This document shows positions 44,608-53,469 of a stretch of 64,000 nt of DNA, piece by piece. The notes under the pieces are model-generated. The model had not been told where the DNA came from. It saw only the letters and a list, made by a program, of their open reading frames with translations, and made no database searches. The DNA comes from Paenibacillus senegalensis JC66 (GTDB lineage: Bacteria; Bacillota; Bacilli; Paenibacillales; NBRC-103111). The stretch is taken from NCBI RefSeq assembly GCF_000285515.1, contig NZ_HE610960.1, positions 318,826 to 382,825 of the forward strand, in the 5' to 3' direction. The first letter of the stretch is position 1. Every line of letters begins with the position of its first letter. The position numbers and the translations under genes were made by a program.

Positions 44608-44622
44608 TAGTAATTATTACGA
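44608..44622. promoter_or_regulatory. Zur box before ferredoxin/COG0523 unit
   Basis: TAGTAATTATTACGA, near-perfect 7-1-7 Zur dyad, 55 bases upstream of the start at 44553. Confidence 0.85.
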
Positions 44623-44651
44623 TTATACATACAAACTATGTTCTGTTCAAC

Positions 44652-44729
44652 ATACTTTGTCCGGCGCGGCTATGCTTTGCCAACTCTACCATACTTCGTC
44701 CGGCGCGGCTATGCTTTGCCAACTCTACC
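44652..44729. repeat. 39-bp direct repeat, two copies
   Basis: Units 44652-44690 and 44691-44729 (ATACTTTGTCCGGCGCGGCT and the same with one change) are nearly identical; further TACTTTGTTC words follow. They lie in the divergent region between two Zur-controlled units and carry no gene. Confidence 0.8.
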
Positions 44730-44835
44730 GTACTTTGTTCAGTCATACTTTGTTCGCTCAGGTGTTAAGGTGTTAGTTTTTTCGATCCAACCGTACTCCG
44801 CTTGGTTTGCTAATCCGCGGTCGTTGCCAGGATGT

Positions 44836-44864
44836 TTGACAAATGAAAAAAGGAGGTTTATACT
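44836..44864 (+). promoter_or_regulatory. Sigma-A promoter of COG0523 gene
   Basis: TTGACA (44836-44841), 17-base spacer, TATACT (44859-44864): a near-consensus promoter whose start point lies just before or inside the Zur box. Confidence 0.8.
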
Positions 44865-44871
44865 CAATAAA

Positions 44872-44886
44872 TAGTAAATTTTACAA
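44872..44886. promoter_or_regulatory. Zur box overlapping transcription start of COG0523 gene
   Basis: TAGTAAATTTTACAA, 6 of 7 paired positions around a central base. Lying at about +1 to +15 relative to the promoter, it is well placed for repression. Confidence 0.72.
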
Positions 44887-44916
44887 TTAAGAAATGCTTA
44901 TAAAGGAGTGAACTTT

Positions 44917-45925
44917 ATGTCAAATTTGCAAGCCGATCCTCGTGTTCCCGTTACGGTCCTTACCGGATTCCTGGGCGCTGGCAAAACAACGCTGCTGAAC
45001 CATGTACTTACAGCCGATCATGGAGAAAAAAGTTGCGGTCATCGTTAACGAGTTTGGCGAGGTAGGTATTGATAATCAGCTGGTCGTCGGTGCGGATGAG
45101 GAAATCTTCGAAATGAACAACGGATGTATTTGCTGCACAGTACGAGGGGACCTAATTCGTATTCTCGGTCAGCTCATGGAAGCGAAGCTCGGCACAGGCG
45201 GCGGCCGCAAAGCGGATTTTGATCGCGTGCTTATCGAAACGACAGGACTCGCCGATCCGGCTCCGGTAGCCCAAACCTTTTTTGTAGACCCTGAGATTTC
45301 CCAATTTTTCAAGCTCGATGCCATCGTAACGGTCGTAGACGCTAAACATGTCGGACAGCATCTCGACGAAGGCCACGAGGCACAGGAACAAGTCGCCTTC
45401 GCGGACGTTCTGCTTCTGAACAAAACGGACCTCGTTTCCGAAGAAGAGCTCCAAAAGCTGGAACAGCGCCTACATACGATGAATTCGGCTGCCAAGCTTT
45501 ACCGTACCCAGCAGGCACAAATAGATATCAAACAAATTCTCGGAATCGGCGCCTTCGATCTGGAGAAAAAACTGGAGATCGAACCCGGATTTCTTGAAGA
45601 GGAAGCGCATGATCATGACCATGATGATGAGGTCACCTCGCTCTTCTTCCGTGAGACGCGTCCGCTTGACTTGGACAAGGTGGAACGTTTTATTAAGGAG
45701 TGGCTCGTCGATCACGGCGTGGATACATTCCGCTACAAAGGTGTCCTGAACATTAAGGGAGTCAAGAAACGCGTTGTATTCCAAGGGATCCATATGCTGT
45801 TTGGCTCTTATCCCGACCGGGATTGGCGTCAAAATGAAGTGCCGATCAGCGAATTTGTGATCATTGGCCGCAATCTGGATGAGGAATGGTTCCGCAAACA
45901 GTTTGCCGATTGTGTGGCCAGCTGA
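44917..45925 (+). pseudogene. COG0523 zinc GTPase, frameshifted near the N-terminus
   Basis: The start at 44917 (AAAGGAG nine bases upstream) reads [20 protein letters not shown], the P-loop, then runs out of frame at the A6 run 45026-45031. The next frame continues [34 protein letters not shown] and NKTD, then an acid/His stretch (EEEAHDHDHDDE) and the CobW_C domain to 45925. With five A residues the gene would be one 335-codon frame. Either a real lesion or a sequencing error; as read, the product would lose its P-loop. It is the only COG0523 gene of the island on the plus strand. Confidence 0.85.
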
Positions 45926-45948
45926 CCGATTATAAAGTAAAGAAAAGG

Positions 45949-45990
45949 CCTCGCAGCCGAGCAATGCTGATTACTGGCTGCGAGGTTTTG
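45949..45990. terminator. Bidirectional terminator between COG0523 gene and zur
   Basis: Perfect 10-bp stem CCTCGCAGCC (45949-45958) and GGCTGCGAGG (45976-45985), followed on the plus strand by TTTTGTTATT and on the minus strand by TTTTCTTTAC. It ends both convergent genes; the zur stop lies in the loop. Confidence 0.85.
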
Positions 45991-46426
45991 TTATTGCGGA
46001 ATAAATCTGACACTGCTCGCAAAAGCCATAAATTTCAAAGCGATGATCGGTAACTTTAAAGTTTTTGGGCAAATCCATCAGATGATCCATCGGACAAAAA
46101 TCGAAAGGCACCGTTTTCTCGCAGCCCAAACAAATCAAATGGTGATGATGATGCGTCAAACAGCAGCGTTTGAATTTCAACCCGCTGTCCATGAAATAAA
46201 CCTGTTCCAGCACCCCCATATCACTTAAAAGACGCAAATTTCGATATACCGTACCAAAACTGACGCTGGGATACAGCTTGCTCATGTGATTATAAACGTC
46301 TTTCGGAGTCAAGTATTTTTCATGATCTGTAAAAATTTGCATGAGTGTCCGGCGCTGTTCGGTGACTCGAAGGCCGTTCCGGTTCATGGCTTCGAGCATT
46401 TGATTCATTTGGTTAGCTGCACCCAT
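45971..46426 (-). CDS. zur: Zinc uptake regulator Zur (Fur family)
   Basis: 151-residue repressor; I choose ATG at 46426 because AGGAGG lies 12 bases upstream, while the frame is open to 46528 without sense. Winged helix (LRVTEQRRTLMQIF, PKDVYNHM, SVSFGTVYRNLRLL), then the metal-binding dimer domain with HHHHHLICLGCEK and CEQCQIY, the two CxxC pairs of the structural zinc. Fur, PerR and Zur look alike, but the setting (COG0523, zinc-free ribosomal proteins and many Zur boxes) makes Zur by far the best call. It terminates against the COG0523 gene. Confidence 0.85.
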   Translation of the reverse strand: MGAANQMNQMLEAMNRNGLRVTEQRRTLMQIFTDHEKYLTPKDVYNHMSKLYPSVSFGTVYRNLRLLSDMGVLEQVYFMDSGLKFKRCCLTHHHHHLICLGCEKTVPFDFCPMDHLMDLPKNFKVTDHRFEIYGFCEQCQIYSAITKPRSQ

Positions 46427-46638
46427 TAATTGACCACTCCTCCTTCTACAAGCTTTCGCTGCCGCTTCGCTGATCGTGCACCGCTGCTTCGAACGAGGAC
46501 GAGCGTTAGCGCAAGAATACCTAGACATCTCGCAAGTACCAGTCCGCAGATAATGTTTTCATACACGGCAAGAAATGGGGATGCTAAGTGAATGTCAAAA
46601 AGCAGCATTCATTCCATAAGTGCGAGTCTGATCAGCCT

Positions 46639-47328
46639 CTATAGAGGCGCTGTAAAGCGAAACAAATAAGCTTCTTCATACTCATATTGAACGCGATCCC
46701 GCACATTTTGGAAAAATCGCTCATTGGGGGACAACGGTATGAATGTTTTTGGAGTCAGTCGGGTAATGCCCGCCGCGAACCCTTCCGCGAAGAAAGCCCC
46801 GGCAATATCATCGAGCGAGTGAAGATTCATGGAAAGTTTGCCGCCGCGGTTGATTTTCTCCCGCATTTGAGGCAGGCTCGGGTTGTTGCTGTAATCGCTA
46901 TAGCTTGCATAATATACGCCTCCGGGCTTGAGCGCTGCTTTCATTTTTCGGGCGTGCTCCCGCAGATCAGCGATCAGATAAATAACCGCGGTGCTAATGG
47001 CCAGATCGAAGCGCTGACCCCATTGTTCCGGAGACGCCGTTGCTGTATACGTGATCGGCAAGTCTCCTTTCCGCTCATTTGCTACCCGTATCGATTCAAC
47101 ACCCAGATCGGTTCCAACAGCCTCCTTGAACGGATAACGTGCGTAAAGAAACCGCAGAAACCCGCCCTGATTGCAGCCAAAATCGAGAATGCTTAGATCA
47201 CTCATCCGCTCCTTTTCCACCATATGATCCAGCACCTTCTCCCAAAAGGGGCCATGGCTATCCTCCATGGTCTGCTCGTCTTCCGAAGGTTCGTGCCACC
47301 AACGGTCATACAACGATTCCTCCTTCAT
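46639..47328 (-). CDS. SAM-dependent methyltransferase (class I), Zur-controlled
   Basis: About 229 residues. The Rossmann motif is SILDFGCNQGGFLRF near residue 46, acidic motif II GTDLGVESIRVA, and motif post-I DLAISTAVIYLI. It ends YLFRFTAPL. The start at 47328 has a better-spaced GGAGG than the ATG at 47337. A perfect Zur box lies 24 bases upstream. Substrate unknown; co-occurrence with a second methyltransferase and a metal-chelate importer suggests modification of an imported zincophore or a small-molecule metal ligand. Confidence 0.82.
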   Translation of the reverse strand: MKEESLYDRWWHEPSEDEQTMEDSHGPFWEKVLDHMVEKERMSDLSILDFGCNQGGFLRFLYARYPFKEAVGTDLGVESIRVANERKGDLPITYTATASPEQWGQRFDLAISTAVIYLIADLREHARKMKAALKPGGVYYASYSDYSNNPSLPQMREKINRGGKLSMNLHSLDDIAGAFFAEGFAAGITRLTPKTFIPLSPNERFFQNVRDRVQYEYEEAYLFRFTAPL

Positions 47329-47351
47329 GCCGCTCATTCCCTCCCCATTTT

Positions 47352-47366
47352 TAGTAATTATTACTA
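47352..47366. promoter_or_regulatory. Zur box before methyltransferase gene
   Basis: TAGTAATTATTACTA, a perfect 7-1-7 palindrome. It lies between the two methyltransferase genes and so gives the downstream one its own zinc control. Confidence 0.88.
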
Positions 47367-47373
47367 CTAGAAT

Positions 47374-48249
47374 TCATGCTCCTTCGACTTTTAATGCCCG
47401 GCTCGTATGAAGCTTTTCCGGTCTCCAATACAAGAGCGCCGCTTTGAACTGGTGTGTGTACAGATACCCTCCATTGTGTTCAGTCACATATTGATGGAGG
47501 ATGGCTTCCGCAGCTTTACGGTCATAGTCCGTATCCAGAATAGCGGCCAGATTGTCCTTAATCAGCTGTTCTTCGCTGTCGTAGCGGTAGGTCCGCTGCA
47601 GATCAATAATCTTGCAGCTGGCATCGATTCCTAACTCATACAGCATATTAGTTAAATAGATGTAATCCCGCCGCTGAAATTTGATTTTGCAGCCGAGCTG
47701 ACGATGGATTTCATACAAGTGCGGTTTTTCCGGCCCGCTAGTCAGTCCAATGATCGCCAGGCGTTTAGCTGCAAAGTTCATGTTCAGAAGCGCCTGGTCA
47801 ATCTGCTGCATCCTGTAGTAACAGTTGATCCCAAAGACCACGTCAAAGGATTCAGCAGGCGGCATATACTCTTCCCACTTGGCGTGAATGAACCGGGTAT
47901 GCGGAAGACCTTGCCGCCTGGTCTCCTCCTGCAAATAATCGAGCACAATGCGGGAACTGTCCACACAAGTCAGCTCAGAGGCCTTCTCCGCGGCAGCAAA
48001 CGTGTAATTGCCCCAGCCCGGACCGACCTCCAGCACACTGTCACCAGGCTCAATGAGACGGAGAAGCTCAGTCCGAATAGCTGCCGCATAGTCATCCAGC
48101 GCATTCGCTTTTTTCGGAATAAACGTTTCCCAGAACGCTTCTTCCTTGCTATCATCCGTCATTCGTTCCGGCAGCTCGCCATTCCAGTCCTTCATTCCTT
48201 CCTGCCAGAGCTGTTTGAAATTCATGTCAAATCGCACACCGTGATACAT
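47374..48249 (-). CDS. SAM-dependent methyltransferase, last gene of zinc-chelate importer unit
   Basis: 291-residue class I methyltransferase. Motif I DSVLEVGPGWGNYTFAAAE is near residue 70, followed by LTCVDSSRIVLDYL and FDVVFGINCYYRMQQ. The C-terminal domain contains IKFQRRDYIYLTNMLYEL, unlike standard small-molecule methyltransferases. GAAGGAGG lies six bases before the ATG. It follows the FecE-type ATPase by about 130 bases, including a short repeat, and may be read from the same promoter. Confidence 0.8.
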   Translation of the reverse strand: MYHGVRFDMNFKQLWQEGMKDWNGELPERMTDDSKEEAFWETFIPKKANALDDYAAAIRTELLRLIEPGDSVLEVGPGWGNYTFAAAEKASELTCVDSSRIVLDYLQEETRRQGLPHTRFIHAKWEEYMPPAESFDVVFGINCYYRMQQIDQALLNMNFAAKRLAIIGLTSGPEKPHLYEIHRQLGCKIKFQRRDYIYLTNMLYELGIDASCKIIDLQRTYRYDSEEQLIKDNLAAILDTDYDRKAAEAILHQYVTEHNGGYLYTHQFKAALLYWRPEKLHTSRALKVEGA

Positions 48250-48299
48250 AAAATTCCTCCTTCTGCCCTAGAATGCCTGCAACAACAAGGGCCTTAACC

Positions 48300-48382
48300 G
48301 CTGTGTCGCTAGCTTCAGTTTGCTGGTTTGCTGGTTTGCTAGCTTCGGTTTGCTAGTTTGCTGTATCGCTAGCATCAGTTTG
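48300..48382. repeat. Short degenerate tandem repeat
   Basis: Words GCTAGCTTCAGTTTGCTGG and variants repeated about four times between the methyltransferase start and the ATPase stop. Confidence 0.65.
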
Positions 48383-49156
48383 CTATACCGGCAGCGGCTC
48401 TACAGCGGTCATTTTCATCCCGTGAGCCGCCTGTTCAATTTCCATTCGCACCCCATAAACGGCCTCCATATTGGGGGCGGTAAACACTTCTTCTGGTGAG
48501 CCGCTGGCAAATACAGTGCCGTCCTTGAGCATATAAACGACATCCGAATAGCGGGCAGCCAGCTCCAGATCGTGCAAAATCAGTACAACCAGAATTCCGG
48601 AACGCTTCGCCAACCCGCGGACGATTTCCAGCACTTCAAGCTGATGACGGATGTCTAGCGCAGAAGTCGGCTCATCGAGCAGCAGCATATCCGGCTGTTG
48701 AGCCAACGCGCGGGCGATCAACACTTTCTGCCGTTCGCCTCCGCTCAGCTCATCCATATATCGCTCGGCATAGTGCTCCAATCGAAGCTCGGCAAGCAAA
48801 GTCTCGACAATGTGCAAATCCTGCTGCTTAACTCCCCAACGAATGTAGGGCTTGCGTCCAAGCATCACCGTTTCCAGGACCGTAAACGGGAATCCGGATG
48901 AAGCTTGCTGCGGCACATAAGCCTGAATTTTCGCCAGATCGGTTGATCGGATCGAACGAACATCCACACCGCCGATCTTCACTGCCCCCTTCTGTGGCGG
49001 AAGAATAGAGGCCATGCTTTTGAGCAGCGTTGTCTTTCCCGCCCCATTCGGCCCAACAATGCTGGTCACCTCGCCCTTGCTGAGGGTCATATGAATATTA
49101 CGCAGGATGACCGCAGAACGGTAACCAAACGACAAGCCCGCAATGTTCACAAACAA
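48383..49156 (-). CDS. FecE-type ABC importer ATPase (zinc-chelate unit)
   Basis: 257-residue ATPase. Walker A GPNGAGKTT at about 36-44, Q-loop YVPQQAS, signature LSGGERQK near 138, Walker B LLLDEPTSALD near 158, switch histidine in LILHDLELAARYS. TTG start with GGGGGAGAG upstream. It is the third gene of the binding protein - permease - ATPase unit and is followed by two methyltransferases. Confidence 0.9.
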   Translation of the reverse strand: MFVNIAGLSFGYRSAVILRNIHMTLSKGEVTSIVGPNGAGKTTLLKSMASILPPQKGAVKIGGVDVRSIRSTDLAKIQAYVPQQASSGFPFTVLETVMLGRKPYIRWGVKQQDLHIVETLLAELRLEHYAERYMDELSGGERQKVLIARALAQQPDMLLLDEPTSALDIRHQLEVLEIVRGLAKRSGILVVLILHDLELAARYSDVVYMLKDGTVFASGSPEEVFTAPNMEAVYGVRMEIEQAAHGMKMTAVEPLPV

Positions 49157-49168
49157 GGCTCTCCCCCC

Positions 49169-50284
49169 TTACGTCCAGTACTCCCGGCGTTTTTTGATTA
49201 GCAAGTAAACGAAAAAAGGTGCGCCGAAAAAGGCAGTCACGATCCCGACCGGAATCTCGATCGGAGACAGCAGCAGCCGGGCAACGGTATCCGACAACAG
49301 CAGAAGCAAAGCTCCGGTCAGGCATGAGCAGGGCAGTAAATAGCGGTAATCCGTGCCGATCAACATCCGGCTGATATGCGGCGCCACCAGCCCGATGAAC
49401 CCGATAATCCCGGTAAAAGCTATCGTGGTCGACGCCATCAGCGTCACCACAAGCAGACAGATCCAGCGCATTCGCTTCACTTTGACGCCGAGCGTCTGCG
49501 CAACCTCCTCACCGGATACGAGTGCGTTCAAATCCCATGCGTATTTCATCAATACGATGAGCGATACAGCAAATAACGGCAAAAGAATGTGCAGTACTTC
49601 CCATTTGGCTCCCCAAAAGCCGCCCATGAGCCAGACGATCAAATCTTTGAGCGCCTCGTTATTGGAAAAATACTTGAGCGCCGATACACCAGCTGCGAAC
49701 AATTGGCCGATTGCCACGCCTGCAAGCAGCAGCACCGTAGTGGAGCTGCTTCTCAAGCGAGCGATACCGTAGACGACCCCTACGGCCAAACAACCGAATA
49801 CAAAAGCATTGAAAGCGATCAGCCATTGTCCGCTATGGACAAGATTGATGCCAAAAGCGCTGGCGCCCGCCACAATGGCGAGCGCTGCGCCGAACGAGGC
49901 CCCGCTGGAAACGCCCAGCGTGAACGGGTCCGCCAGCGGATTGCGCAGCAGCGCCTGCATAATTGCGCCTGCGGCAGCGAGAGCTATGCCGGTCACCACC
50001 GCCATGACAATTCGCGGAAGGCGGACTTCACGCACGATATATGCGTTCATTTCATCTACCGCGCCTCCCGTCAGCATCGCCCACAGATCCTGCAGCGGCA
50101 CATTGGCCGAGCCTTTCATAACCGCCGCTGCTGCTACAAGCACCAGCAAAACAAGAAGCAGGGCAAGCAGGAGAAGCTTGCGCAGAGAGCTGCTGCGATA
50201 CAGGAATGCCATAGGGCGAGCTGGCGATACGGGCTCTACTGATTCCAGTGACTGCGTCTCGTTGTGGCGAATCGATTTCTCCAT
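49169..50284 (-). CDS. FecCD permease of zinc-chelate importer
   Basis: 371-residue single permease, which must work as a homodimer. ATG at 50284 overlaps the preceding stop (TGATG); AAGGAG lies upstream. About 45 polar residues precede the first helix, more than usual. Signature IMQALLRNPLADPFTLGV and coupling segment GFIGLVAPHISRMLIG are present, with about ten membrane segments. Confidence 0.92.
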   Translation of the reverse strand: MEKSIRHNETQSLESVEPVSPARPMAFLYRSSSLRKLLLLALLLVLLVLVAAAAVMKGSANVPLQDLWAMLTGGAVDEMNAYIVREVRLPRIVMAVVTGIALAAAGAIMQALLRNPLADPFTLGVSSGASFGAALAIVAGASAFGINLVHSGQWLIAFNAFVFGCLAVGVVYGIARLRSSSTTVLLLAGVAIGQLFAAGVSALKYFSNNEALKDLIVWLMGGFWGAKWEVLHILLPLFAVSLIVLMKYAWDLNALVSGEEVAQTLGVKVKRMRWICLLVVTLMASTTIAFTGIIGFIGLVAPHISRMLIGTDYRYLLPCSCLTGALLLLLSDTVARLLLSPIEIPVGIVTAFFGAPFFVYLLIKKRREYWT

Positions 50285-51489
50285 CAATGATTCTCCTTGA
50301 ACGAATAATACCAAATCCCTTGATAAGGAACGCCAAGCCATTGTTCAAAATATTGTTTGGCGAAAGCTTCCGGGTCAACATCCTCAAAGCGGTCGGGATA
50401 CAGCCATTTGGCAAGCTGCAGCACCCCGATATACCGTTTATCCGACCCGATAAAATTCGTATGGAAAAAATACACTTCCCGATTTTTTCCGGCATTTAGC
50501 TGGTCAATAGATGAGATCGATACAATATTGGAAAATGCCTCTTCAAGCGGCTCCGCATCTACGGCCTCATACCCGCCAAGCCAGGTGCCGTGCAGCGTAA
50601 TGACGTCCGGATTTCGCGTAAGCACATATTCTTCATCGACCATGATCGTCGTCGAGGCTTCAGCCGGATTCCACTGCAAATCGGCCGCATCTTTGCCCCC
50701 AGCCAAAATCGTGGCGTAGCCTTCACCGACTCCTGGCTCACCGCCTAACGATTCGCTCGGAAAAATGCGATAGCCCCCATTGGAGTTCAGAAAACCTGCG
50801 GACAGCGCCATGACGCTCTTTTTATCACCTTCATCTATCGTTTGGATCCGTTCAGCCGGGATGCTTTCGATTTGCTGCTTCCATTCCAGAAACTGCTCAG
50901 CCCTCTCTTCTTGAGCGAATAGCTTGCCAAGCAGTTTCCATTCTTCATCGACCTGATCTGGCAAGTAATTGTTCATGCGGATGACCTTAATACCGGCAGG
51001 CTCCAGTTTTTCTTCCAGCTGCTCATCGGGCCGATTCGTATAAGCGAATACAACCTGCGGCCGCAAGCTGAGAATCGTTTCGAGATTAACCTGTCCGGTT
51101 TCCCCGACCTCCGGCAAGCTGTCGAGACCGAGATACGGGTTGTTTTTGACCGTATTGTCGCCAGTAGCAATAATCCGATCGCCCGCTCCGAGAAGAGTGA
51201 TCGCTTCTGCCGTATTCCGGTTGATGACGACCGCCGTCTCAATCGGAATATCCAGTGTAATTTGCTTGCCGCTTGTGTCCGTGAACGTCCAAGTGGCCGG
51301 CTCAGTCTCTGCTGGCGGACTAGCTTGCCCGGATTGTTCCCCTGAATTTGTTTGCCCGGACTGTTCCCCTGCCACATTCGGCTCGGGAGCGCTCTTGTCG
51401 GCCGAGCATCCTGTGACCAAAAGCGCGATAATGATTGCACAGATCAAGCTTGTGAAGCCGCCTGTCTTGACTAAATTTCGGGTGAACAA
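50284..51489 (-). CDS. FecB/BtuF-type chelate-binding lipoprotein, Zur-controlled
   Basis: 401-residue surface receptor. Signal peptide with lipobox LVTGC (Cys near residue 28), then a repetitive Gly/Glu/Gln/Ser linker with EQSGQ copies. Helical-backbone fold: TAVVINRNTAEAITLLGAG, LRPQVVFAYTNRP and a second lobe with TRNPDVITLHGTWLGG. The end contains an extra W/Y-rich tail (YFEQWLGVPYQGIWYYSF) absent from most siderophore receptors. A Zur box lies 20 bases upstream. Ligand unknown. Confidence 0.87.
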   Translation of the reverse strand: MFTRNLVKTGGFTSLICAIIIALLVTGCSADKSAPEPNVAGEQSGQTNSGEQSGQASPPAETEPATWTFTDTSGKQITLDIPIETAVVINRNTAEAITLLGAGDRIIATGDNTVKNNPYLGLDSLPEVGETGQVNLETILSLRPQVVFAYTNRPDEQLEEKLEPAGIKVIRMNNYLPDQVDEEWKLLGKLFAQEERAEQFLEWKQQIESIPAERIQTIDEGDKKSVMALSAGFLNSNGGYRIFPSESLGGEPGVGEGYATILAGGKDAADLQWNPAEASTTIMVDEEYVLTRNPDVITLHGTWLGGYEAVDAEPLEEAFSNIVSISSIDQLNAGKNREVYFFHTNFIGSDKRYIGVLQLAKWLYPDRFEDVDPEAFAKQYFEQWLGVPYQGIWYYSFKENH

Positions 51490-51508
51490 CTTGCCTCTCC
51501 TCCGTAAT

Positions 51509-51523
51509 ATGTAATATTTACGA
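51509..51523. promoter_or_regulatory. Zur box before importer unit 47374-51489
   Basis: ATGTAATATTTACGA, near-palindromic, 20 bases upstream of the start; on the minus strand TCGTAAATATTACAT. Confidence 0.78.
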
Positions 51524-51564
51524 TTAATGTGGAATGAAATACCCGGACATTAGTCCGGGCAAGA

Positions 51565-51714
51565 TTACCTCGTTTCCCGATGCAAGGTCATCCGTCTCAG
51601 ACGCGGGCTATACTTGCGAAGCTCCAACCGCTCCGGATGAGTTTTCTTGTTCTTCGTGGTCGTATAGTTACGGTCTCCCGTCTCCGTACATGCTAATGTA
51701 ACAATAACTCTCAT
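51565..51714 (-). CDS. rpmG: Ribosomal protein L33, zinc-free type
   Basis: 49-residue large-subunit protein of the C-minus class, made to replace zinc-containing L33 when zinc is scarce. The sequence starts [17 protein letters not shown] and ends MTLHRETR, as in all L33. Only one cysteine remains (Cys9): the second cysteine of the first pair is Thr and the C-terminal pair is lost (KYSPRLRR in place of a CP-x-CR type), so zinc cannot be bound in the usual way. GGAGG lies eight bases before the ATG. It lies 47 bases after COG0523 copy 4 and shares its promoter. Confidence 0.93.
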   Translation of the reverse strand: MRVIVTLACTETGDRNYTTTKNKKTHPERLELRKYSPRLRRMTLHRETR

Positions 51715-51761
51715 GGCAAAACACCTCCGCTTTTTAATGAAATGAAATTCGTCAAAACCTT

Positions 51762-52985
51762 CTAGTTCATGGATGCCGCCGTTTGTGCCTCTTCCGTCGC
51801 AGCTATATTCGGAAACTCGTCTGGAAACTGGCTCCAGTCCTGAGTCATTTCGGCATCGGTTAACAAACATGCATCCAAGCTTGCGACAAGCTCAGCCCGA
51901 TTCATCTCGATCCCGATAAACACCACTTTGTTGATGCGATCACCGTAGAGAGAATGCCACTGGACTGCGAGCTCAGGCTCATCCTGCAGCATTGCTTCCC
52001 GCTCATTCTCCGGCAGGGCAGCAATCCAATAACCGGAAGGGCCAAACTGAATGGAAGGCCCTGCCTGGCTCAAACTTTGCGCGTGCGAATTGCGGGTAGC
52101 CAGCCAGACCATTCCCTTTGCCCTGACGACTTCAACCGGCCAGTCTTCCATCCACTGCATCAGCCTTCCTGGGTGAAACGGCTTCTGACGCTCGTATACA
52201 AAGGAAGAAATGCCGTACTCCTCTGTCTCCGGTGTATGAGACTCCTTTTCCATTTCCTTAATCCATCCTGCTGACGTACTGGCTTCCTCAAAATTGAACA
52301 GTCCGGTATTTAGAATCTCGGACGGATCCACCCTGCCTTGCTCGGTTCGAATGATCTTTGCCCGCGGCTGAAGCTTCCTCAAGACTCCTTCCAGCTCCTC
52401 GAGCTCCTCTTCACCCACCAAGTCGCATTTATTGAGCAGAAGAACATCACAAAACTCAATCTGATCAATCAGCAGATCAACCACTTCACGTGTATCATCT
52501 TCACCAACAGCCTGGCTGCGCTCCAGCAGTGTCTCGCCGGATGAAAAGTCGTGCCAGAACCGGTAGGCGTCAACGACGGTCACCATACAATCCAAGCGGC
52601 AGAATTGGGACAGGTCGATGCCCTGCTCTTCATCGATATAAGAGAACGTCTGCGCAACCGGAACCGGCTCGCCTACACCTGTCGATTCGATCAGGATATA
52701 ATCGAAACGGTTTTCCTTCGCCAGCTTCTCCACCTCGAGCAGCAAATCCTCGCGGAGGGTACAACAGATGCAGCCATTGGACATTTCCACCAGTTTTTCA
52801 TTTGTGCGCGAGAGTCCGCCACTGTCTTTAACGAGCGAAGCATCAATATTCACTTCACTTAAATCATTAACAATCACAGCAACCCGCAGTCCGCTGCGGT
52901 TGTTCAGCACATGGTTGAGCACCGTTGTTTTACCCGAGCCGAGGTAACCGCTCAGGACAGTTACAGGCAGCTTGTTCGTGGTCAT
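51762..52985 (-). CDS. Zinc metallochaperone GTPase, ZagA/YciC-like (COG0523), copy 4
   Basis: 407-residue paralogue of the gene at 40953-42149, very similar along its length. Walker [10 protein letters not shown] at 13-21, CICC at 72-75, ESTGVGEP switch, NKCD near 185, and a CobW_C domain. A short Ala/Thr/Met tail ([13 protein letters not shown]) is not in copy 1. It heads a unit with zinc-free L33, behind two Zur boxes about 245 bases upstream. Confidence 0.92.
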   Translation of the reverse strand: MTTNKLPVTVLSGYLGSGKTTVLNHVLNNRSGLRVAVIVNDLSEVNIDASLVKDSGGLSRTNEKLVEMSNGCICCTLREDLLLEVEKLAKENRFDYILIESTGVGEPVPVAQTFSYIDEEQGIDLSQFCRLDCMVTVVDAYRFWHDFSSGETLLERSQAVGEDDTREVVDLLIDQIEFCDVLLLNKCDLVGEEELEELEGVLRKLQPRAKIIRTEQGRVDPSEILNTGLFNFEEASTSAGWIKEMEKESHTPETEEYGISSFVYERQKPFHPGRLMQWMEDWPVEVVRAKGMVWLATRNSHAQSLSQAGPSIQFGPSGYWIAALPENEREAMLQDEPELAVQWHSLYGDRINKVVFIGIEMNRAELVASLDACLLTDAEMTQDWSQFPDEFPNIAATEEAQTAASMN

Positions 52986-53228
52986 TCCATCACCTTCTTT
53001 GTTTAAACTTGACTATTCGCCAGAATTTCGTTGTCAGCGTTTGAGCTGGCTAAATTCGTGCTGCTGGAGATTCTATTGCTAAACTTGTGTTACCAGAATT
53101 TTCAAGCAGCTGCATTTCTAGAGTCTGCATTTCCTTGTGATATGATTCCGCGGCACAGATACAAGGAGTTGTAGAACAATTGTTATACTGCAAGGCAGCT
53201 CGAGACTGTGAGGCTGTTTCGTTCTTTT
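52986..53228. other. Long leader between Zur boxes and COG0523 copy 4
   Basis: About 240 bases of moderate GC with no supportable gene. A minus-strand frame (53256-53050) begins within the Zur box and is probably not real. No terminator or known riboswitch was recognised. Confidence 0.4.
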
Positions 53229-53243
53229 GTGTAATTATTACTA
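53229..53243. promoter_or_regulatory. Zur box A upstream of COG0523 copy 4
   Basis: GTGTAATTATTACTA, near-palindromic 15-mer. A second box follows about 50 bases away. Confidence 0.82.
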
Positions 53244-53279
53244 TTTGAACCGACAAAAAAACAAGCTATTTCGCCTTAT

Positions 53280-53294
53280 TAGTAATAATTACAC
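53280..53294. promoter_or_regulatory. Zur box B upstream of COG0523 copy 4
   Basis: TAGTAATAATTACAC, the reverse-complement-like mate of box A, 51 bases apart centre to centre (about five helical turns), so both could be bound on one face of the DNA. Confidence 0.82.
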
Positions 53295-53469
53295 TTGAAA
53301 TAGTCTAGCAACAAACCTTCATTCTGTCAATTCAAAAAACACGAATTTATCTCTCAAACCAAACGGTCATACATTTCGCCTCAGCAACCTCTGGTTCGCT
53401 CACCGCACACTGTCTACCACAGACTGGCTCACCTCTGCTTCGCTCGAATTTACCGTCAAGCCATAAGGG

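Noticed and set aside
46427..46528. N-terminal extension of Zur
   Set aside because: The extra residues are Arg/Ala/Ser-rich nonsense unlike any Fur protein, and a ribosome site precedes the ATG at 46426.
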